Shown: positions 61,627-64,000 of the stretch, in pieces
Position numbering within the stretch: position 1 is the stretch's first letter
How the letters are laid out: every line of letters starts with the position of its first letter
Source: Lampropedia hyalina DSM 16112
Lineage (GTDB): Bacteria; Pseudomonadota; Gammaproteobacteria; Burkholderiales; Burkholderiaceae_C
NCBI RefSeq assembly: GCF_900129055.1
Contig: NZ_FQUZ01000015.1
Span: forward strand, 1 to 64,000
Length of the DNA: 64,000 bases
Direction of reading: 5' to 3'
Position numbers and translations under genes: made by a program
The notes under the pieces: model-generated
Seen by the model: the letters and a program-made list of their open reading frames with translations, nothing else
The model's database searches: none
What the model was told of the DNA's origin: nothing

Positions 61627-62034
61627 TCAGTCCCGCGCTGTGCGTTTGCGCCAGAGCCAGAAGACCACGCTGACGCACAGGGCTGCCGCCATGTTGGTGA
61701 ACCAGTCATCCCAACTGGCACTGCGATACGGAAACAGCGACTGGATGGCCTCGTCCACCGCCCCGGAAACACCCACCACCAGCAGGGTGAGGGCCAGATG
61801 GTGGCGGCTCCAGGTGAGCTGCTGCACCACGGCCAGTGTGCCGTAGAACAGCGCGTGCAACAGCTTGTCGCTGCCAAAGGTCTGGCCCATCTGCGAGGCT
61901 GCCCCCGGCCAACTGCCCAGCCCGTAGAGCAACAGCAGCAGTATGCCGGTCAGCATCAGGCCATAGGGGCCACGTCCGGGAACCAGCCAGGAGGCGGCGG
62001 GCAGGGGTGGCATCACGGGGTGTTGCGCTGGCAC
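61627..62034 (-). CDS. VanZ-like family membrane protein
   Basis: A 135-residue protein with four predicted helices and the VanZ-like pattern SDKLLHALFYGTLAV, then VDEAIQSLFPYRSASWDDWFTNMAAA, in which the D-K-x-x-H and Asp residues are conserved. Function unproven; such proteins often sit in exopolysaccharide/exosortase loci. GTG 62034 is directly after the kinase stop (TGAGTG), implying coupling; ATG 62013 is an alternative. Confidence 0.8.
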   Translation of the reverse strand: MPAQHPVMPPLPAASWLVPGRGPYGLMLTGILLLLLYGLGSWPGAASQMGQTFGSDKLLHALFYGTLAVVQQLTWSRHHLALTLLVVGVSGAVDEAIQSLFPYRSASWDDWFTNMAAALCVSVVFWLWRKRTARD

Positions 62035-64000
62035 TCAGAACGTGGTGTTCTTGCCATCGGCACTGTAGCGGTAGTTGGTATAGCGGTAGCCGTGGCTGTA
62101 TTTGTAGCCATAGCTGCCGTAGTGGCGGCGGCTGGTGTCCATGGCGTTGAACACCACGCCGGTGATGCTCTTGCCGGACTGGGCAATGCGCTTGGCACTT
62201 TCCTGCACTTCTCCCAACTGCGAGACATCGGCCCGCGCCACCAGCAGAATCACTCCGGCATGGGTGGCGATGGCGTTCGCGTCGGCCGCCACCAGCACAG
62301 GAGGGGTGTCGATGATGACCATGTCGTAGCTGCTGGAGAATTGTTCCAGCAACTGGGTGAAGCTCTCGGACATCAGCAATTCGGCCGGGTTGGGTGGCAG
62401 GAAGCCGGTGGACAGGAAGTCCAGGTTCGGGACGATCTGCGAGTGGATGGCTTCTTTGCAGTTCAGGCTGCCGCTGATGAGGTCGCTGAGGCCGCGTCCG
62501 CGTGCCAGGCCGAAGTACTGGTGCAGGTAGCCTTTGCGCAGATCGGCATCCACCAGCAACACCCGTTTGCCACCGGCGGCCATGACGGCGGCAAAGTTCG
62601 ACGACAGGAAACTCTTGCCCAGAAAGGGGGTAGGGCCGGTGAACATGACCCGGTTGTTGCTGCTCTCCAGCATGGAGAATTGCAAGGCGGTGCGCAGGCT
62701 GCGCAGGCTCTCGATGGCTGGGTCGCTGGGAGCCTTGTGGGTGAGCAGGTGGACTCCGGGAGCCTTGGCCAGAATCTGGTTCTGCAAGCGTTTCTGATCG
62801 GCACTCAGCGGCACACTGGCGTAGATGTTCAGGCCGGTGCGCGCTTCGATTTCGTTGGGATGGCGGATGGCACTGAAGAACATGCCGCGCCCGATGGCCA
62901 GCGCGGCACCGCCCATCAGGCCCAGAATGCCTGCAAGCGCGACGATAAGGGATTTGCGTGGCTTGACCGGTTGCGGGAAGATGGCCGCAGAATCCAGCAG
63001 CCGCACGTTGCCGGTGCGCCCTTCCTTGACCAGGCGCAGTTGCAGCGCGCTGTTGAGCATGGACTGGTACAGCTCGGTATTGACCTGGATGTCGCGCTGG
63101 AAGCGCATGGCTTCCTGCTGGATGCCCGGCATGGTCTTGATGCGTGATTCCAGCGAGGCAATCTGGCCCTTCCAGGCGCGGATCTGGCTGTCCAGCGACT
63201 GGATGTTGGGATGGTTGTCGGTGAAGCGGGCCGACAGGGCACGGCGTTGCTGTTCGGCCTCTACCAGTTTCGTCTGTACGTTCACCAGTTGGGCCAACAC
63301 CAGCTTGGCTTCTTCATCGAAGGCAATGGTGCCACGCTGGTTGCGGAACTGGTTGTAGGAGGCTTCGGACGATTCCAGTTCGCGCTTGAAGTTGGGCAAC
63401 TGCTCGTCCAGGAAGGACAGCGACTGGGCGGCTTCGGCCGCCTTGCGATCGATGTTCTGGCGCACGTATTGCGTGCCGATCTCGTTGAGCACTTCGCTGA
63501 GCCGGTACGGGTTCTCATGCTGCATGGACACGTTCAGAATGCCCGACTGGCGGCCTTTTTCAGAGATTTGCAGGCTTCTTTGCAGGGACTGGATGGTGCT
63601 GATGCGCGAGTGGCGTACCAAGCGGAAATGCGCACCGGGCTGGGCGTGCAATTCCGAAACCAGCAGGCTCAGGGTGCCGCCACCGGGCAGGGTCGCTTCC
63701 AGCGCAGTGCCGATCTGGCCTTGCAGGGCCGATGGCAGGTTCGGGTGCTGGAGGCTGTAGCCTGCCCCTTCTGCTGCCACCACGGTGAACGCACTGCCTT
63801 CCAGCGGCGCAGGTACGTCGAACTGTGCGACCTGAATCTGCTCCCTGCCGCTGACGCTGCCCTTGATGAAGGGCAATCCTGAAGGGCTGGAAACACCGTT
63901 TGCACGGCGTGCCAGCCAGGGGCCGATCAGAGGCAGGTACACCGGTTCTGCCTGAATGTAGTAGCGGGTGTTGTCCACCGTCTGGCCCAGGATGTTGCGC
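62035..64000 (-). CDS. Polysaccharide biosynthesis tyrosine autokinase (BY-kinase), N-terminus outside the window
   Basis: Partial: at least 654 residues, and the frame stays open to the window edge. The part seen has a Wzz/GNVR chain-length region with coiled coil (LIVALAGILGLMGGAALAIG is the second membrane helix, shown in part). A cytoplasmic BY-kinase follows: Walker A GPTPFLGKSF, Walker A' VLLVDADLR and Walker B MVIIDTPPVL. The last 30 residues contain nine tyrosines (HYGSYGYKYSHGYRYTNYRY), the autophosphorylation cluster. It controls polymerisation and export of a Wzx/Wzy-type exopolysaccharide; the rest of that locus must lie beyond 64000. Confidence 0.93.
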   Translation of the reverse strand, partial: RNILGQTVDNTRYYIQAEPVYLPLIGPWLARRANGVSSPSGLPFIKGSVSGREQIQVAQFDVPAPLEGSAFTVVAAEGAGYSLQHPNLPSALQGQIGTALEATLPGGGTLSLLVSELHAQPGAHFRLVRHSRISTIQSLQRSLQISEKGRQSGILNVSMQHENPYRLSEVLNEIGTQYVRQNIDRKAAEAAQSLSFLDEQLPNFKRELESSEASYNQFRNQRGTIAFDEEAKLVLAQLVNVQTKLVEAEQQRRALSARFTDNHPNIQSLDSQIRAWKGQIASLESRIKTMPGIQQEAMRFQRDIQVNTELYQSMLNSALQLRLVKEGRTGNVRLLDSAAIFPQPVKPRKSLIVALAGILGLMGGAALAIGRGMFFSAIRHPNEIEARTGLNIYASVPLSADQKRLQNQILAKAPGVHLLTHKAPSDPAIESLRSLRTALQFSMLESSNNRVMFTGPTPFLGKSFLSSNFAAVMAAGGKRVLLVDADLRKGYLHQYFGLARGRGLSDLISGSLNCKEAIHSQIVPNLDFLSTGFLPPNPAELLMSESFTQLLEQFSSSYDMVIIDTPPVLVAADANAIATHAGVILLVARADVSQLGEVQESAKRIAQSGKSITGVVFNAMDTSRRHYGSYGYKYSHGYRYTNYRYSADGKNTTF

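Noticed and set aside
57966-61673. A 1235-residue open frame on the plus strand opposite smc, and similar long antisense frames at 4405-8172, 29076-32564 and 35484-38351.
   Set aside because: They are mirror frames of GC-rich or repetitive real genes: they show low-complexity, Leu/Cys/His/Gly-rich sequence, no recognisable domains and no ribosome binding sites. The genes on the other strand are well-known families.

Overview
The window is 64 kb of GC-rich, densely packed chromosomal DNA. It most likely comes from a betaproteobacterium of the Burkholderiales, probably close to Comamonadaceae. This is inferred from the gene order smc-zipA-ligA, the rimP-nusA-infB-rbfA-truB-typA block, short type-2 ArgC, the ESPR-type signal on the trimeric autotransporter and the cydDCABX arrangement. 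No rRNA gene, tRNA gene, CRISPR array, prophage or intact insertion sequence was seen. Small non-coding inverted-repeat (MITE-like) elements are scattered between genes.

Layout. (1) 246-9464, plus strand: a tightly overlapping cluster of three glycosyltransferases, an MsbA-type ABC exporter, a protein with two tandem aminoglycoside-phosphotransferase/maltokinase-like domains and an AlgE-like outer-membrane barrel. It looks like a complete synthesis-to-surface route for an unidentified glycan and is the best candidate here for an undescribed system. (2) 9579-12438: a nitrate/sulfonate/taurine-type ABC importer. (3) serA, a 185-bp inverted-repeat element, convergent argC, then sucCD and an FHA protein. 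(4) 18337-24724, minus strand: a six-gene Mrp cation/proton antiporter operon with fused A and B subunits. (5) nnr, then a strong promoter, a highly structured leader ending in an intrinsic terminator, and the translation operon rimP-nusA-infB-rbfA-truB, followed by typA. (6) 35256-39337: an AT-richer gap, a YadA-like trimeric autotransporter and its TpgA-like periplasmic partner. (7) A zinc-ribbon membrane protein and rpoH, with a 251-bp MITE upstream of rpoH. (8) 42080-48815, minus strand: cydD-cydC-cydA-cydB-cydX, i.e. cytochrome bd oxidase plus its assembly exporter; a 163-bp inverted repeat lies inside the start of cydC. (9) A DUF2946 protein, an MFS transporter flanked by 16-bp direct repeats, and a BigR/SqrR-like persulfide-sensing repressor with a DUF2892 protein. 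(10) hisE, tgt, an LhgO-like FAD oxidoreductase, ligA, zipA and smc, all on the minus strand. (11) A VanZ-like protein and a BY-type tyrosine kinase (cut by the window edge), which look like the end of a second exopolysaccharide locus.

How it fits together. Much of the window is housekeeping: translation, TCA cycle, serine/arginine/histidine synthesis, DNA replication and segregation. Three envelope systems sit among these genes: the novel-looking glycan cluster, the adhesin-TpgA pair and the BY-kinase locus. Cytochrome bd, the sulfide-type repressor and Mrp suggest a life with low or changing oxygen, sulfide and ion stress; that last point is inference.
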